From assembly GCA_015061615.1 (NCBI GenBank), contig SUWE01000008.1, forward strand, positions 1 through 64,000: 64,000 nucleotides of DNA, written 5' to 3'. How positions within the stretch are numbered: position 1 is the first letter of the stretch; the number at the start of each line of letters is the position of its first letter. The notes beneath the pieces were generated by a model. That model was not told the origin of the DNA and did not search any database. It was given only the letters and a program-made list of their open reading frames with translations. Shown here in pieces: positions 1 through 9,238 of this stretch. Made by a program: the position numbers and the translations under genes. The DNA is from Lentisphaerota bacterium (GTDB taxonomy: Bacteria > Verrucomicrobiota > Lentisphaeria > Victivallales > Victivallaceae).

Positions 1-580
1 GTCCGAAGTCAAGAACCTTGATCTTGCCGAACTGGTCTATCATGATATTACCGGGCTTGATATCACGGTGGATTATCTTCATTTCATGCGCATAATCCAG
101 TGCATCGGCGACCTGTTTCACGATTGGCAGGACATCTTCAAGAGTGATTTCCCCCTCTTTGCGTTTGCGCTTTAACCAGCGGCGCAAGTCTTCGCCCTCA
201 CAGCACTCCATAATAAGATAATAGTTGCCGTTGGAGTTGTCCTTTTCCAAGTTTTTACATATTGCAATATTTTGATGAACAAGTTTGGCAACCAACTGAA
301 AATTATCCTTGATATCTTCCATTGCCATAAGGTCGCTGCTTAACTCTGGAGGTAATGCTTTAAGAGCAACCTCAATTCCCGCAGTTTCATCAAAACACTT
401 GTAAACTACGCCCATGCCGCCCTGCCCCAATTCGGCAAGAACTTTGTAACGCCTCATTATCAAGTCGCCGATATCAAATCTGCCGTCAGGCTTTCTGTCG
501 CGTTTGCCCGGCATGGTCACATCAAATTCAACTGGTTCCTCATGCCGGCGCGGCGGTATCGTCAAATCCATATCATCCAT
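1..580 (-). CDS. Serine/threonine protein kinase, N-terminal part (runs off the window edge)
   Basis: Reverse strand reads MDDMDLTIPP...RYKVLAELGQGGMGVVYKCFDE...VALKAL...HRDIKPGNIMIDQFGKIKVLDFG: Gly-rich loop, HRDIKPGN catalytic loop and DFG. No stop because the gene is truncated. Confidence 0.93.
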   Translation of the reverse strand, partial: MDDMDLTIPPRRHEEPVEFDVTMPGKRDRKPDGRFDIGDLIMRRYKVLAELGQGGMGVVYKCFDETAGIEVALKALPPELSSDLMAMEDIKDNFQLVAKLVHQNIAICKNLEKDNSNGNYYLIMECCEGEDLRRWLKRKRKEGEITLEDVLPIVKQVADALDYAHEMKIIHRDIKPGNIMIDQFGKIKVLDFG

Positions 581-623
581 AAAAAATCAATCCTTCCCGC
601 ACTTAACTGTATTAACACCCTAT

Positions 624-652
624 AATATATCTCCTGTTTTTACTAAAAACAA
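624..652 (-). promoter_or_regulatory. Putative sigma70-type promoter for the kinase gene (TTGTTT-17-TATATT)
   Basis: Minus-strand -35 TTGTTT (652..647), 17-nt spacer, -10 TATATT (629..624). Confidence 0.5.
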
Positions 653-813
653 TACATTTTGCGATTTTTTATGCTTCATGCCCTTGAAAAACAGCATTTA
701 TGAGATTAAATTAAGTGCAGACACATCGAAGTGTTCCTATTCTTGACAATTATTCATCTCTATAATCTCCCTTTGTTTGTCTTTTTTTTACATTGGGATT
801 TCAGGAAATTTCT

Positions 814-1416
814 ATGATTCTCGGAATTACCGGCGGGTTCGGAAGCGGCAAAAGTTCTGTTTTACGTTTTTTTGCTTCACGTTCATGGTTTGTGATGGAT
901 GCCGATTCAGTCTGCCGCAGTTTTTATGAAAACAAAGAACCTGAATTAATGGATTGCCTCCGTGATAATTTCGGTTCCGGAATATTTGATGCAAACGGTT
1001 TTGCCGACCGCAGAAAACTTGGTGAAATATTGTTTCGCGTTCCGGAAAAGATGGATTTGATAACCCGGGTAATATATCCGATGCTGACAGAAAAAATCCA
1101 TCAGGCAATAAATGAATGCAGAGAAAAAAAGCAAAATGGTGCTTTTGAACTGCCACTGCTTTATGAAGCCGGTTTTGAAAACTGCTTCGATAAAGTACTC
1201 GCAGTATGGATTCCTGCCGATTTGCGCAAAAAACGTCTGCTCGGCAGAAATTTTTCTCCGGATGAGGTCGACCGTCGTGACAGAATGCAAATGCCGCCGG
1301 ATGAAAAGCTGGAAAGAGCAGACTTCGGAGTCATAAACAGCGGTACTACCGACGAGTTATTCGCTCAACTGACAACAATAGCAGAGAAATTGGAAAACAG
1401 TAATTTACATATATAA
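814..1416 (+). CDS. coaE: Dephospho-CoA kinase
   Basis: MILGITGGFGSGKSSVLRFF P-loop, DAD motif, LLYEAGFENCFD...VWIPADLRKKRL; ATG at 814 is preferred over the TTG at 793. Confidence 0.9.
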   Translation: MILGITGGFGSGKSSVLRFFASRSWFVMDADSVCRSFYENKEPELMDCLRDNFGSGIFDANGFADRRKLGEILFRVPEKMDLITRVIYPMLTEKIHQAINECREKKQNGAFELPLLYEAGFENCFDKVLAVWIPADLRKKRLLGRNFSPDEVDRRDRMQMPPDEKLERADFGVINSGTTDELFAQLTTIAEKLENSNLHI

Positions 1417-1429
1417 CGACATGAGGTAA

Positions 1430-3286
1430 TTGATGAACAGCGAAAACGATCTTTTTGAAAATCAGTCTGACGGGATTGTTCCGGCAGAAAAAAATGAAAC
1501 AACCGCCCCTGCCCCCAAACGGCGCGGAAGACCCAGAAAAAATCCGCAGCCGGTCAATACAGATTCCAAACAGGATACTTCAGCGGAATCTGTTCCCGCT
1601 CCTGCAGCAGCAGAAAACAAACCGCCGCGAGCTGACGGAGAAAAGAAAAAAGAGATTTCAAAAAAATCCAAATGGAAGAAACAGGAAGATAAAACAGTCG
1701 ACAGAACAGAGGAACTGCCGATTTCACAGCCGGATCCGACAGCAGTTTATGCTCCGGGAATCATCCAAACTCCGCCGTTGAGCAATGAAGATGATTTTGT
1801 CGCAATCCCGGCTCCTCCTCAACTTCCTCCACAGCCGTCATTTCAGGAGCCGGCAGAGCAAAAAACGACCGGCAATCATAATAACAACCCGAATAATAAC
1901 AATGGCAGTAACAACGGCAACCGCCGTGACCGTTTCCACAAAAATAAAAACAATCGCGGAAATCACCGCAATAATGGTGAACACAATGCGGTGGAAGACG
2001 AAATCAAACCGGTCGATCCCAATGCTCCGGTGATCAATATCACAGATTTGCAGAACAAATCGATCGTTGAACTGGCAGCGATGGGGGCCGAACTTGGAAT
2101 CGAAGGGATCGGCGCGTTGGAAAAATCCACGCTGATCTGTGAAATACTCCGTGCAAATGCTGAGAAATGCGGTCAGCTTTACGGCAGCGGCTATCTGGAA
2201 GTCTTACCGGACGGGTTCGGCTTTCTCCGTTCCCCGATTTACAGCTATCTGCCCTCTTCTGAAGACATTTACCTCAGCCCTTCGCAAATCAAACGCTTTG
2301 CTCTTAAAACCGGGGATTTTATAACCGGTCAAATCCGTACTCCGCGGGAAAAAGAGCGCTTTTTTGCGATGCTGAAAGTCGAATCTATCAACAATGATTC
2401 TCCGGAGCGGAAAAAACAGATAATTCCCTTCAATTCTCTTGAACCGTATTTCCCGACTCAACGGCTTCTGCTGGAAAGAGAACCGCAGGAATACTCCACC
2501 CGCGTGGTCGATCTTGTCGCTCCCATCGGCAAAGGTCAGCGCGGTCTGATCGTAGCCCCTCCGCGAACCGGAAAAACGGTGTTATTGCAGAAAGTGGCAA
2601 AAAGCATTCGCGAAAACAATCCGGAAGTAACTCTAATCATCCTGCTGATTGATGAGCGTCCGGAAGAAGTTACCGATATGGAACGCAGTATCGATGCTGA
2701 AGTAGTCAGTTCTACTTTTGATGAACCGCCTGAACGCCACGCTCAGGTTGCGGAAATGGTGATCGAAAAAGCCAAGCGCATGGTCGAATACGGCAAAGAT
2801 GTGGTGATCCTGCTTGACAGTATCACCCGTTTGGCAAGAGCGTACAACACCTTGCAGCCGCACAGCGGCAAAATCCTCACCGGCGGTGTTGATGCAACTG
2901 CCCTGCACAAACCCAAACGCTTCTTCGGAGCAGCAAGAAACATTGAAAATCATGGCAGTTTGACCATCATTGCAACCGCCCTTATCGAAACCGGCAGCCG
3001 CATGGACGATGTTATCTTTGAAGAATTCAAAGGAACCGGCAACATGGAACTGCACCTTGACCGTAATGTTTCCGACCGCCGCATTTATCCTGCGATCAAT
3101 ATTGAAAAATCCGGAACAAGAAAAGAAGAACTTCTGCTTCACCCTGACGAACTGGGCAAAGTATGGCTGCTGCGCAAAGCTGTAAACGGCGTTCCTTCCG
3201 CAGAAGCGATGGAAATGGTTCTCGGAAGATTGAAAAAATGCCAGAGTAATGTTGAATTTCTGTTCTCGCTTCAGCCGGAACGCTGA
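1430..3286 (+). CDS. rho: Transcription termination factor Rho with a long Asn-rich N-terminal extension
   Basis: [83 protein letters not shown] are Rho signatures. Start TTG 1430 or ATG 1433. Confidence 0.97.
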   Translation: MMNSENDLFENQSDGIVPAEKNETTAPAPKRRGRPRKNPQPVNTDSKQDTSAESVPAPAAAENKPPRADGEKKKEISKKSKWKKQEDKTVDRTEELPISQPDPTAVYAPGIIQTPPLSNEDDFVAIPAPPQLPPQPSFQEPAEQKTTGNHNNNPNNNNGSNNGNRRDRFHKNKNNRGNHRNNGEHNAVEDEIKPVDPNAPVINITDLQNKSIVELAAMGAELGIEGIGALEKSTLICEILRANAEKCGQLYGSGYLEVLPDGFGFLRSPIYSYLPSSEDIYLSPSQIKRFALKTGDFITGQIRTPREKERFFAMLKVESINNDSPERKKQIIPFNSLEPYFPTQRLLLEREPQEYSTRVVDLVAPIGKGQRGLIVAPPRTGKTVLLQKVAKSIRENNPEVTLIILLIDERPEEVTDMERSIDAEVVSSTFDEPPERHAQVAEMVIEKAKRMVEYGKDVVILLDSITRLARAYNTLQPHSGKILTGGVDATALHKPKRFFGAARNIENHGSLTIIATALIETGSRMDDVIFEEFKGTGNMELHLDRNVSDRRIYPAINIEKSGTRKEELLLHPDELGKVWLLRKAVNGVPSAEAMEMVLGRLKKCQSNVEFLFSLQPER

Positions 3287-3311
3287 GGAATAAAGCCAAA
3301 GGAGCAACTCT

Positions 3312-3635
3312 ATGGGAAAAAACAAAGAAATCGATGCGATATTATCGTGGAGTTTATTCATTGCGGCAGTCGTTATAGCGGCAGGAGTTTTTCTCTACCC
3401 GCTTTATCAAACCAAAAAGAGTCGGCTTGCGGAATTGGAAGCCCGGAAAAAAGTGCTTGCCGAAAAAGAAAAAGTCAACGAACAGCTCGCCGCCAAAGTC
3501 GATGCGTTGGAAAATTCACCGGAGGCAGTGGAAAAAGAAGCCAGGGAAAAATTTCACATGGCGCGTCCGGGGGAAAAGGTACTTATTTACGAAAATAACA
3601 AGAAAAAGCCTGACAATGCTGATGAAATAAAATAA
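3312..3635 (+). CDS. FtsB/DivIC-like septum formation initiator protein
   Basis: Short protein with one N-terminal TM segment, a coiled coil (LAELEARKKVLAEKEKVNEQLAAKVDALE) and a C-terminal EKEAREKFHMARPGEKVLIY motif. Confidence 0.8.
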   Translation: MGKNKEIDAILSWSLFIAAVVIAAGVFLYPLYQTKKSRLAELEARKKVLAEKEKVNEQLAAKVDALENSPEAVEKEAREKFHMARPGEKVLIYENNKKKPDNADEIK

Positions 3636-3669
3636 GTACAAAAAAAACAGTTTTTTTTCGTTACAGCTA

Positions 3670-3698
3670 TTGCAAAAACAAATCAGGTTCCGTATATT
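3670..3698 (+). promoter_or_regulatory. Putative sigma70-type promoter (TTGCAA-17-TATATT)
   Basis: TTGCAA 3670..3675, 17-nt spacer, TATATT 3693..3698, upstream of the LysM gene. Confidence 0.55.
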
Positions 3699-3753
3699 AT
3701 ATAACGTTGCACAACTAACGCTCAAAGATACAAAAAAAAAGGAGGATTGCGAA

Positions 3754-4746
3754 GTGCGGAAAACTTATTTTTACGCCGTCGTCGGTGCCGGTCTTCTGTT
3801 GGCTGGCTGTAACAGTGATCCCATTATGGGAAATCACAAATATCAACCCATTCCCGTTGATGATCCGGTAAATATAACAACCGAAAATCAGACGGAAACT
3901 CTTCCTCCTGCTCAACCGGCTCCGCAGCCTGCGTTCAAATACGCCCCGATGACCGGAGTCACCTCCTCCGGCGGCGTGGATTCTGTTCCCGGCAAAAAAG
4001 CAAAAAAAGCGGCAAAAGCCGGCAACACTGTTGCTCCCGGCGGAACCTACACCATTCAACGCGGTGACACCCCGGAACGCATCGCCCGCAAGCATAACGT
4101 CAGACTCAAAGACCTTATGGCGGCAAACAATCTTGACGAAGCCAAAGCCCGCCGTCTCCAGATCGGTCAGAAGTTGACTATCCCCGGCAGGGGGGGGGCT
4201 GCCGCTCCTGTTATCAGCAAGAAAAACAATACAGTGAAGGGCGGCTCATCATCAAATACTCCGGCATTGGAAAACGGTAAGTATAAAGTTCAGCGCGGTG
4301 ACAGCCCGGAACGCATCGCCCGCCGTTTCAAAGTCAAGCTCAAAGATTTGCTTGCTGTCAACAATCTTGATGAAGCGAAGTCCCGCCGTCTCCAGATTGG
4401 TCAGCAGCTGATCATCCCCGGCCGTAATGCAGAACCGGCACCGGTGGTAAAACCTGAAGTCGTCAAAGTACAGGGGCCGGAGAAAAAAGATGTTGCAGAC
4501 AAAAAAGCTGAGGCAGAGGGAACGAAAATAAATCCGCAGCCCGCACCCACCCCAACACCCTCAGATCCTGCAACTCCTGAAAGCGACGAAGGTGACTACG
4601 ATACGCTGGAAGCTGAAGAAGACACCACTTATGCTGCTCTTGCTGCTAAATACGGTACAACAGAAGCAAAGTTGCGTGAAATCAACGCTGCCTCTCCATC
4701 AGCAACGATCAAAAAAGGCGATTGGCTGCTGGTTCCCAAAAAGTAA
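3754..4746 (+). CDS. LysM-domain lipoprotein (three LysM motifs)
   Basis: GTG start after GGAGG; lipobox LLLAGC; repeats YTIQRGDTPERIARKHNVRLKDLMAANNL, YKVQRGDSPERIARRFKVKLKDLLAVNNL and DTTYAALAAKYGTTEAKLREIN. Confidence 0.88.
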   Translation: MRKTYFYAVVGAGLLLAGCNSDPIMGNHKYQPIPVDDPVNITTENQTETLPPAQPAPQPAFKYAPMTGVTSSGGVDSVPGKKAKKAAKAGNTVAPGGTYTIQRGDTPERIARKHNVRLKDLMAANNLDEAKARRLQIGQKLTIPGRGGAAAPVISKKNNTVKGGSSSNTPALENGKYKVQRGDSPERIARRFKVKLKDLLAVNNLDEAKSRRLQIGQQLIIPGRNAEPAPVVKPEVVKVQGPEKKDVADKKAEAEGTKINPQPAPTPTPSDPATPESDEGDYDTLEAEEDTTYAALAAKYGTTEAKLREINAASPSATIKKGDWLLVPKK

Positions 4747-4756
4747 CATAACAGCG

Positions 4757-4791
4757 TTTCTGCAAGTACGGAATTCCTGTACTTGCAGAAA
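4757..4791. promoter_or_regulatory. Perfect 13-bp inverted repeat just upstream of coaB
   Basis: TTTCTGCAAGTAC (4757..4769) and GTACTTGCAGAAA (4779..4791), 9-nt loop; ends 13 nt before the coaB ATG. Confidence 0.6.
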
Positions 4792-4804
4792 AGTCTCGAT
4801 TTTC

Positions 4805-5422
4805 ATGAAAATTCTTATCACAGCCGGACCTACAAGAGAAAAAATAGATCCGGTGCGTTTTATTTCAAATTATTCCAGCGGCAAAATGGGGTATGCGATC
4901 GCTCAAGCAGCATTGGAGTCCGGTCATGAGGTAACACTTATTTCCGGTCCGGTAACATTGACTCCGCCGGAAGGTGCAACGCTTATCAAAGTCACTTCTG
5001 CCGCAGAAATGGCAGCAGAGGTTCATAAATTTGCACCGGACGCTGACGTGATCATAATGACCGCAGCTGTTGCGGACTATCGTCCTGCGAATCCGTTTGA
5101 CTGTAAAATGAAAAAGCTCCCCGGAAAACTTGTTCTTGAACTGGAACGGACCGAAGATATTCTTGGAACTCTTGGAACAAACAAGCTTCCGCAACAGACA
5201 TTGATCGGTTTTGCTGCTGAAACGGATGATCTTGAGAAAAACGCTTTGGGAAAACTCGAACGGAAAAATCTTGATTGGATCGCTGCCAACCTCGTTGCTG
5301 ATGGATTTGGAACCGATACCAACGCAATAACCCTTTACAACAAAGCCGGAAATAGAATACCCCTTCCGCGCGGAGCAAAAATCGACGTCGCCCGCTCAAT
5401 GCTGAAAGTGATCCTGCCATGA
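4805..5422 (+). CDS. coaB: Phosphopantothenate-cysteine ligase, stand-alone CoaB domain
   Basis: MKILITAGPTREKIDPVRFISNYSSGKMGYAIAQAA...AAVADYRP...KLPGKLVLELERTEDIL...LIGFAAETDD; no CoaC flavoprotein domain upstream. Confidence 0.92.
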   Translation: MKILITAGPTREKIDPVRFISNYSSGKMGYAIAQAALESGHEVTLISGPVTLTPPEGATLIKVTSAAEMAAEVHKFAPDADVIIMTAAVADYRPANPFDCKMKKLPGKLVLELERTEDILGTLGTNKLPQQTLIGFAAETDDLEKNALGKLERKNLDWIAANLVADGFGTDTNAITLYNKAGNRIPLPRGAKIDVARSMLKVILP

Positions 5423-6312
5423 GTAAAAATGTTCCTGTAACCTACATTGACCGTGCAACGGGAAAACTTTGCACTGAATCAGTTATGGGGAACAAAGCAT
5501 TGAACTTTGCTTACAATACTCTGTTGGGCAGAAGTTTGTGGGGATTTCTTTTCGGCACGGGGGTTCTTTCCCGTTTGATGGGAGCCTATTATGATTCCAG
5601 ACTTTCCCATAATGCGATAAAGTCTCTGCTGCAAATTCCCGGATTGAATGCGAATGAGGCGGAAATGCCGTGGCAGAACTATTCTTCATTCAATGATTTT
5701 TTTACCCGTAAATTAAAGCCGGATGCACGCCCGGTTGCCGTTGGCGGCAATATTCTATGCACGCCAGCTGACGGCAGATTGCTGGTATATCCGGAAATTG
5801 CTCCGGATATACCGTTTCCGGTAAAAGGTGCGGTACGTTCATTGAATGAACTTTGCGGAACAACGCTTCCTTCAGAAAGTTACAGCGTGGCCGTGGCGCG
5901 TTTGGCACCGATAGATTATCATCGTTACCACTATCCGTGTGATTGTGTTGAAACCGGTTTTGTAAAAAAAATTGCGGGAAAATACCACTCTGTAAACCCG
6001 ATAGCTTTTGCAAAAGCGCCTGATCTTTTTGTAGAAAATACAAGGGTGATAACATTGCTTGATTCTCCGGTATTCGGCAGATTTGCCTATCTTGAAATAG
6101 GCGCATTCGGAGTCGGTTCCATCGTCAATACGGCAAAAGGTGAAAATCACGCCAAAATGGATGAAAAGGGTATGTTCAAATTCGGCGGTTCAACAGTCAT
6201 CCTTGTAATGGAATCCGACAAAGTCTGCTTTGACAGTGATTTGGTGGAAAATTCCTCCAATAATCTGGAAACGTTGGTTCGTTGCGGCGAAAAAATCGGC
6301 ACAGGCAATTAA
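5419..6312 (+). CDS. psd: Phosphatidylserine decarboxylase
   Basis: FNDFFTRKLKPDARPV, IDYHRYHYPCDC, GGSTVILVMESDKV processing site; 4-bp overlap with coaB. Confidence 0.94.
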   Translation: MSKNVPVTYIDRATGKLCTESVMGNKALNFAYNTLLGRSLWGFLFGTGVLSRLMGAYYDSRLSHNAIKSLLQIPGLNANEAEMPWQNYSSFNDFFTRKLKPDARPVAVGGNILCTPADGRLLVYPEIAPDIPFPVKGAVRSLNELCGTTLPSESYSVAVARLAPIDYHRYHYPCDCVETGFVKKIAGKYHSVNPIAFAKAPDLFVENTRVITLLDSPVFGRFAYLEIGAFGVGSIVNTAKGENHAKMDEKGMFKFGGSTVILVMESDKVCFDSDLVENSSNNLETLVRCGEKIGTGN

Positions 6313-6315
6313 AAA

Positions 6316-6840
6316 ATGCTCTGCCCGCGCTGTCACAGTGATTTATCTCAAATATCTGATAAGGGAATCTTTCTCTTTTTCTGCCCGGCATGTCACGGTC
6401 AGGCAGTGACGATGAGCGGCATGCGCTCATTAGGAATAGAAGAAGATTCTATAAGGAAAATCTGGAGTGCTGCCGTAAAAGGAAAACTCGGTAATGAACT
6501 GCCCTGCCCTGAATGCGGGAACTTGATGTGCGTTGTAAAAATTGATGACGGTCAAACTGTATTTTCTATTGACGTATGTACAAAGTGCCATATTCTCTGG
6601 TTTGATTCCGGTGAATTGGAAAAAATCCCCTTGACTCCAGCTGAAAAAGTTGAAGAACTGCCGCAAAGAGCGAGAGAAATTCTTGCGGAACATGCAATAA
6701 AAAATGTAAAACCTCCGGCAGATCATTCAGGATTGATGTATGCAAGTTACCGCAATTTCAGGATTCCGTCAGAAGAGGAAATGCCGTTTGCTCTGATTAT
6801 TGCAGCGTTGAATCTGATTATAAGATTATTCTTACGCTGA
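6316..6840 (+). CDS. Zinc-ribbon (TFIIB-type zinc finger) protein
   Basis: CPRCHSDL...CPACHG and CPECGNL...CTKCHILWFDSGELEKI. Confidence 0.75.
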   Translation: MLCPRCHSDLSQISDKGIFLFFCPACHGQAVTMSGMRSLGIEEDSIRKIWSAAVKGKLGNELPCPECGNLMCVVKIDDGQTVFSIDVCTKCHILWFDSGELEKIPLTPAEKVEELPQRAREILAEHAIKNVKPPADHSGLMYASYRNFRIPSEEEMPFALIIAALNLIIRLFLR

Positions 6841-6841
6841 C

Positions 6842-6870
6842 TTGAATAAACTATACCGGCATGCTATATT
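6842..6870 (+). promoter_or_regulatory. Putative sigma70-type promoter (TTGAAT-17-TATATT) of trxB
   Basis: TTGAAT 6842..6847, 17-nt spacer, TATATT 6865..6870. Confidence 0.55.
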
Positions 6871-6910
6871 GAATGATGATAGTGATTTTATATAAAAAGG
6901 AGATTAGTTA

Positions 6911-7840
6911 ATGGAAAAATTAGTTATTATCGGTAACGGTCCGGCAGGATTGACTGCGGCAATTTACGCCGCCCGTGCCGGTTTGGCACCTTTGGTATTT
7001 GCGGGCAATGTTCCCGGCGGACTGCTGACAATGACCGGCGATGTTGAAAATTTTCCCGGCTTCAGGGACGGCATCGGCGGCTTTGATCTCATAATGGATA
7101 TGCAATACCAAGCGGAAAAATTCGGCGCTTATGTTGAATATGAAGAAATTACCGCAATCAAATTACAGCCCGGTGGTCCTCATACTCTTGAAGTTTCAGA
7201 TGGAAGAACCATTGAATGTTCTGCCGTTATCATTGCCTCCGGAGCGACTCCGCGCAAACTTGAAGTCCCCGGTGAAGACCGTCTTTGGGGCAATGGCGTT
7301 TCGGCATGCGCTACCTGTGACGGGGCATTTTATAAAAATCTTCCGGTTGCAGTAGCAGGCGGCGGTGATTCAGCAATGGAAGAAGCCCTTTTTCTCACCC
7401 GTTTCGCCTCAGAAGTTCACCTGATACACCGCAGGGAGACCCTGCGTGCCTCTCTCATAATGCAGGAGCGGGCAAAAAATCATCCCAAAATCAAATTTCA
7501 TTTGAATGCCTTGATTACAGAAATCGTTGGTGATAAAAAAGTTTCCGGAGTCCGCTTTGTGGACAGGGAATTTAATAAAGAAATATTGCTCCCCTGCTCT
7601 GCTGTTTTCACGGCCCTCGGCCATACTCCATGCAGTGAACTTTTCCGCAACGCCGGCGTTGAAACCGACTTAGCCGGATTTATTGCAGTAAAAAACAACA
7701 CTTCACATACAAATATTCCCGGCGTTTTTGCAGCCGGTGATTGTGCAGACCCGCGTTACCGTCAGGCAATCGTTGCTGCCGGAATGGGCGCACGAGCTGC
7801 AATGGATGCGGAAAAGTTCCTTGCTGATGCAAACAAATAA
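6911..7840 (+). CDS. trxB: Thioredoxin-disulfide reductase
   Basis: IIGNGPAGLTAAIYAARAGL, CATCDGAFYKN redox motif, GGGDSAMEEALFLT, GVFAAGDCADPRYRQAIVAAGMGA. Confidence 0.95.
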   Translation: MEKLVIIGNGPAGLTAAIYAARAGLAPLVFAGNVPGGLLTMTGDVENFPGFRDGIGGFDLIMDMQYQAEKFGAYVEYEEITAIKLQPGGPHTLEVSDGRTIECSAVIIASGATPRKLEVPGEDRLWGNGVSACATCDGAFYKNLPVAVAGGGDSAMEEALFLTRFASEVHLIHRRETLRASLIMQERAKNHPKIKFHLNALITEIVGDKKVSGVRFVDREFNKEILLPCSAVFTALGHTPCSELFRNAGVETDLAGFIAVKNNTSHTNIPGVFAAGDCADPRYRQAIVAAGMGARAAMDAEKFLADANK

Positions 7841-8486
7841 TTTCCGGGTGATCCGTTCTGCCCGGCGCAAAACAGTCTCGTTCCGTTTTTCGCCGGATGG
7901 AATATTGGAAATTCACGCCCCGTTACGTTTTCCATTGAAACAAATCCGGCTGTTGATTGCAAATAATCAACAGCTTATTGCTGATTTGTGCAAACGTACT
8001 CCGCAAAAAATCAAACCTGATTTCTCGGAAAATGCGATGTTTTACCTGCTTGGAACACGCTACCCGCTGCATTTAACCGGCAGATTACTTATGTTTGATG
8101 AAAGATTTATGATTCCCCGCAGTGACGAGGAGCACAAAAAATCTTCTATGATAACTCTTTACCGTCAAATAGCGGCAAAAATAATTTCATCCAGAGTCGA
8201 AATTTTCCAAAAAATAATGAATTTATATCCGGAAAAGATCCGCATATCTTCGGCATCGACCCGCTGGGGATCATGTTCGGCAAACAAAACCCTTTCATTC
8301 AGCTGGAAATTGATCCAGTGCCCATTGGAATGTGTTGATTATGTTGTTGTACATGAACTTGCACATCTTGCAGAAATGAATCACTCTCCGGCATTCTGGC
8401 AAAAAGTCGCAAACGTCATTCCGGATTACAGAGAAAAGAAACAGCAGTTGAACGCATTTGCAGCTCAACTGCCGTATTGGGAATAA
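7827..8486 (+). CDS. YgjP-like (DUF45/M48-type) metallopeptidase
   Basis: STRWGSCSANKTLSFSWKLIQCPLECVDYVVVHELAHLAEMNHSPAFWQKV; HELAH zinc motif. Confidence 0.88.
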   Translation: MQTNNFRVIRSARRKTVSFRFSPDGILEIHAPLRFPLKQIRLLIANNQQLIADLCKRTPQKIKPDFSENAMFYLLGTRYPLHLTGRLLMFDERFMIPRSDEEHKKSSMITLYRQIAAKIISSRVEIFQKIMNLYPEKIRISSASTRWGSCSANKTLSFSWKLIQCPLECVDYVVVHELAHLAEMNHSPAFWQKVANVIPDYREKKQQLNAFAAQLPYWE

Positions 8487-8494
8487 AAACAGCT

Positions 8495-9238
8495 TCAAAA
8501 TGACACTTTAACGTCACCGGATATTGCGGTCGGTGGCGCCATCACCTGAATCCCGGCTGGCACGCTCCAATCACGCTCCCATGTCCGCAGAAGCAGCGGA
8601 TCAGTGTCTCCGCCCCACGGATTGAGGTCGATTATCAGAAAACCTTTTGAGGAAGTGATATAAACATCCATTACCAAAGTATCCACAGGCAAACGCCAAA
8701 CTGTCTTTTTGACAAACTCGACAGCCTGTTTCCAATATTTATCCTTGACACCTTCCAAACGGCGGTAATGACGGTTCAAATGGTACTGACTCATCGCAGA
8801 AAGTTCACCTTTGTAAATAAACAACCGGAACTCTCTTGCTCTGGTGATCCTGCGGAACGGACGCAGACAAATATATTCGACCTTGCCTTCAGCCGCAGCC
8901 TTGGCAATTTTCTTGCTTTGAAGCAAATAGAAAAGCGCACTTCTTGGGGAATAAACCGCACCGCGTTTATTTTCAAAACGTTCTGTATCAGTTGGAGCGC
9001 AACTGTCAACAAAAACAAATGCATTGCCGGGAATATCTGCAAGCGGCTCAATCAGCTCGCTCATCATCTCTTTTCCCTGAGAAGAATAAAGAAACGCCCT
9101 TGCTTCTTCTTCATCCATCCCCCGGGATAACGCTTCAATCATGAAATCTTGCAATTTCACAAATTTGGTATGCCATGTAAAAGGTTCCAAAGCAGTGTAC
9201 CATTCATTGGTACGGAAAATATTACTGGACTGACTCAT
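8495..9238 (-). CDS. CDC123/D123-like ATP-grasp family protein
   Basis: REFRLFIYKGELSAMSQYHLNRHYRRLEG...LVMDVYITSSKGFLIIDLNPWGGDTDPLLLRTWERDW follows the eukaryotic CDC123 core pattern EFRxFV...ISQR...FDxYxDxxGKxxLIDFNPxGxxTDxLLFTWEEL. Confidence 0.8.
   Translation of the reverse strand: MSQSSNIFRTNEWYTALEPFTWHTKFVKLQDFMIEALSRGMDEEEARAFLYSSQGKEMMSELIEPLADIPGNAFVFVDSCAPTDTERFENKRGAVYSPRSALFYLLQSKKIAKAAAEGKVEYICLRPFRRITRAREFRLFIYKGELSAMSQYHLNRHYRRLEGVKDKYWKQAVEFVKKTVWRLPVDTLVMDVYITSSKGFLIIDLNPWGGDTDPLLLRTWERDWSVPAGIQVMAPPTAISGDVKVSF

Noticed and set aside
2633-3361. 242-aa minus-strand ORF
   Set aside because: Antisense to the conserved Rho ATPase core; a codon-bias by-product.
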